Assembly: GCA_023128855.1 (NCBI GenBank)
Contig: JAGMDE010000017.1
Location: 1 to 23,466, forward strand
DNA length: 23,466 bases
Source: Thermoplasmatales archaeon
Lineage (GTDB): Archaea > Thermoplasmatota > E2 > DHVEG-1
Direction: 5' to 3'
The notes beneath the pieces were generated by a model. That model was not told the DNA's origin. It saw nothing but the letters and a program-made list of their open reading frames with translations, and did not search any database. The number at the start of each line of letters is the position of its first letter. Position 1 is the stretch's first letter. The position numbers and the translations under genes are program-made. This document shows positions 23,104 through 23,466 of this stretch, piece by piece.

Positions 23104-23466
23104 TTGAAATTCCTTCTTATAGCTAGTCAGGGGTATACAGGGTATGCAAGTTATGTTTCTACAAAAAAAATAAAAAAAATAGAAACATCTCTTTATCCTC
23201 CACTAGGTTTATTATATATTGGAAGATCATTGGAAGATGAAGGGCACGAGGTTGAGTTAATCGATTTTATAAGTGAAGGTTTCCCTGGGAAATTTGAAAA
23301 GATTTTATCTTCCGTGGATGCAGTTGGATTTAATGTTTGTACACTTTCATATGAACGCCCTGCAGAAATTGCAAAAAAAATTAAAGAAATTGATTCATCG
23401 ATTCCTATCATTATTGGTGGACCCCATTGTACTTTCCATCAAAAGCGATCCCTGGAAGATATTCCT
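23104..23466 (+). CDS. B12-binding domain radical SAM protein, N-terminal part
   Basis: The frame opens at TTG 23104, after GGAGTAGGT, and is open to the window end (121 codons). The visible part is a Rossmann-like cobalamin-binding domain of the type at the front of class B radical SAM enzymes: MKFLLIASQGY, then YPPLGLLYIGRSLEDEGHEVELIDF, then AVGFNVCTLSYERPAEIAKKI, then IIIGGPHCTF. The CxxxCxxC iron-sulfur motif should lie beyond the edge. Such enzymes typically methylate unactivated carbons or do related radical chemistry; the substrate is unknown. It follows the glycosyltransferase by 63 bases with its own promoter. Confidence 0.75.
   Translation, partial: MKFLLIASQGYTGYASYVSTKKIKKIETSLYPPLGLLYIGRSLEDEGHEVELIDFISEGFPGKFEKILSSVDAVGFNVCTLSYERPAEIAKKIKEIDSSIPIIIGGPHCTFHQKRSLEDIP

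Overview
This AT-rich window is archaeal and most likely comes from a Thermoplasmatota-type euryarchaeon (marine benthic group D-like). The phylum call is inference from family resemblance. The archaeal call rests on TATA boxes of the TTTTAAATA type about 25 bases upstream of likely transcript starts, GGGAGG-type ribosome sites, some apparently leaderless genes, and a geranylgeranyl-reductase-family flavoprotein of the kind that saturates isoprenoid lipids.

Region 1 (1-5200) is a mobile and degraded zone. It holds the 5' end of a minus-strand gene, a small winged-helix regulator, a secreted repeat protein on the minus strand, and the C-terminal remnant of a tyrosine recombinase. Next to that remnant lies what looks like the right end of an IS200/IS605 (TnpB-type) element. 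The zone also contains a protein that joins a transposase-like zinc ribbon and helix-turn-helix to a RecB/Cas4-like nuclease. A cluster of degenerate GATTTTGA repeats follows that gene directly.

Region 2 (5208-14732) is a run of six co-directional genes for exported proteins. Their bodies are unrelated or only partly related: two PQQ-type propellers, a jelly-roll-like domain, a NosD-type beta-helix, a GGYI-repeat propeller, and one protein that is little more than a PKD domain. Five of the six carry a PKD-like domain. All six end in the same 27-31 residue tail: P-R-N-[RK] at its start, then an amphipathic leucine-rich segment with an invariant F-P, all with fixed spacing. Three genes share a nearly identical ~110 bp upstream element with a fixed arrangement of an inverted repeat, a GTCA...TGAC site and the TATA box, and a fourth shares part of it. 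I read this as a C-terminal sorting, anchoring or assembly tag whose genes are controlled together. It is the best candidate for an undescribed system here. No processing enzyme for the tag is visible in the window.

Region 3 (14762-23466) is more ordinary chromosome with some surprises. It has a small PD-(D/E)XK-type endonuclease and a 1350-residue membrane protein. That protein joins a large exported region and five membrane helices to a cytoplasmic 2-oxoacid-dehydrogenase E2-type acyltransferase domain. A HEAT-repeat/geranylgeranyl-reductase gene pair follows, divergent from a GT81-like glycosyltransferase, and then the start of a B12-binding radical SAM protein that runs off the window.

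Two small genes are proposed: a 26-residue single-helix membrane protein (13911-13991, minus) and a 46-residue ORF (19516-19656, plus). No rRNA, tRNA or convincing CRISPR array was seen.
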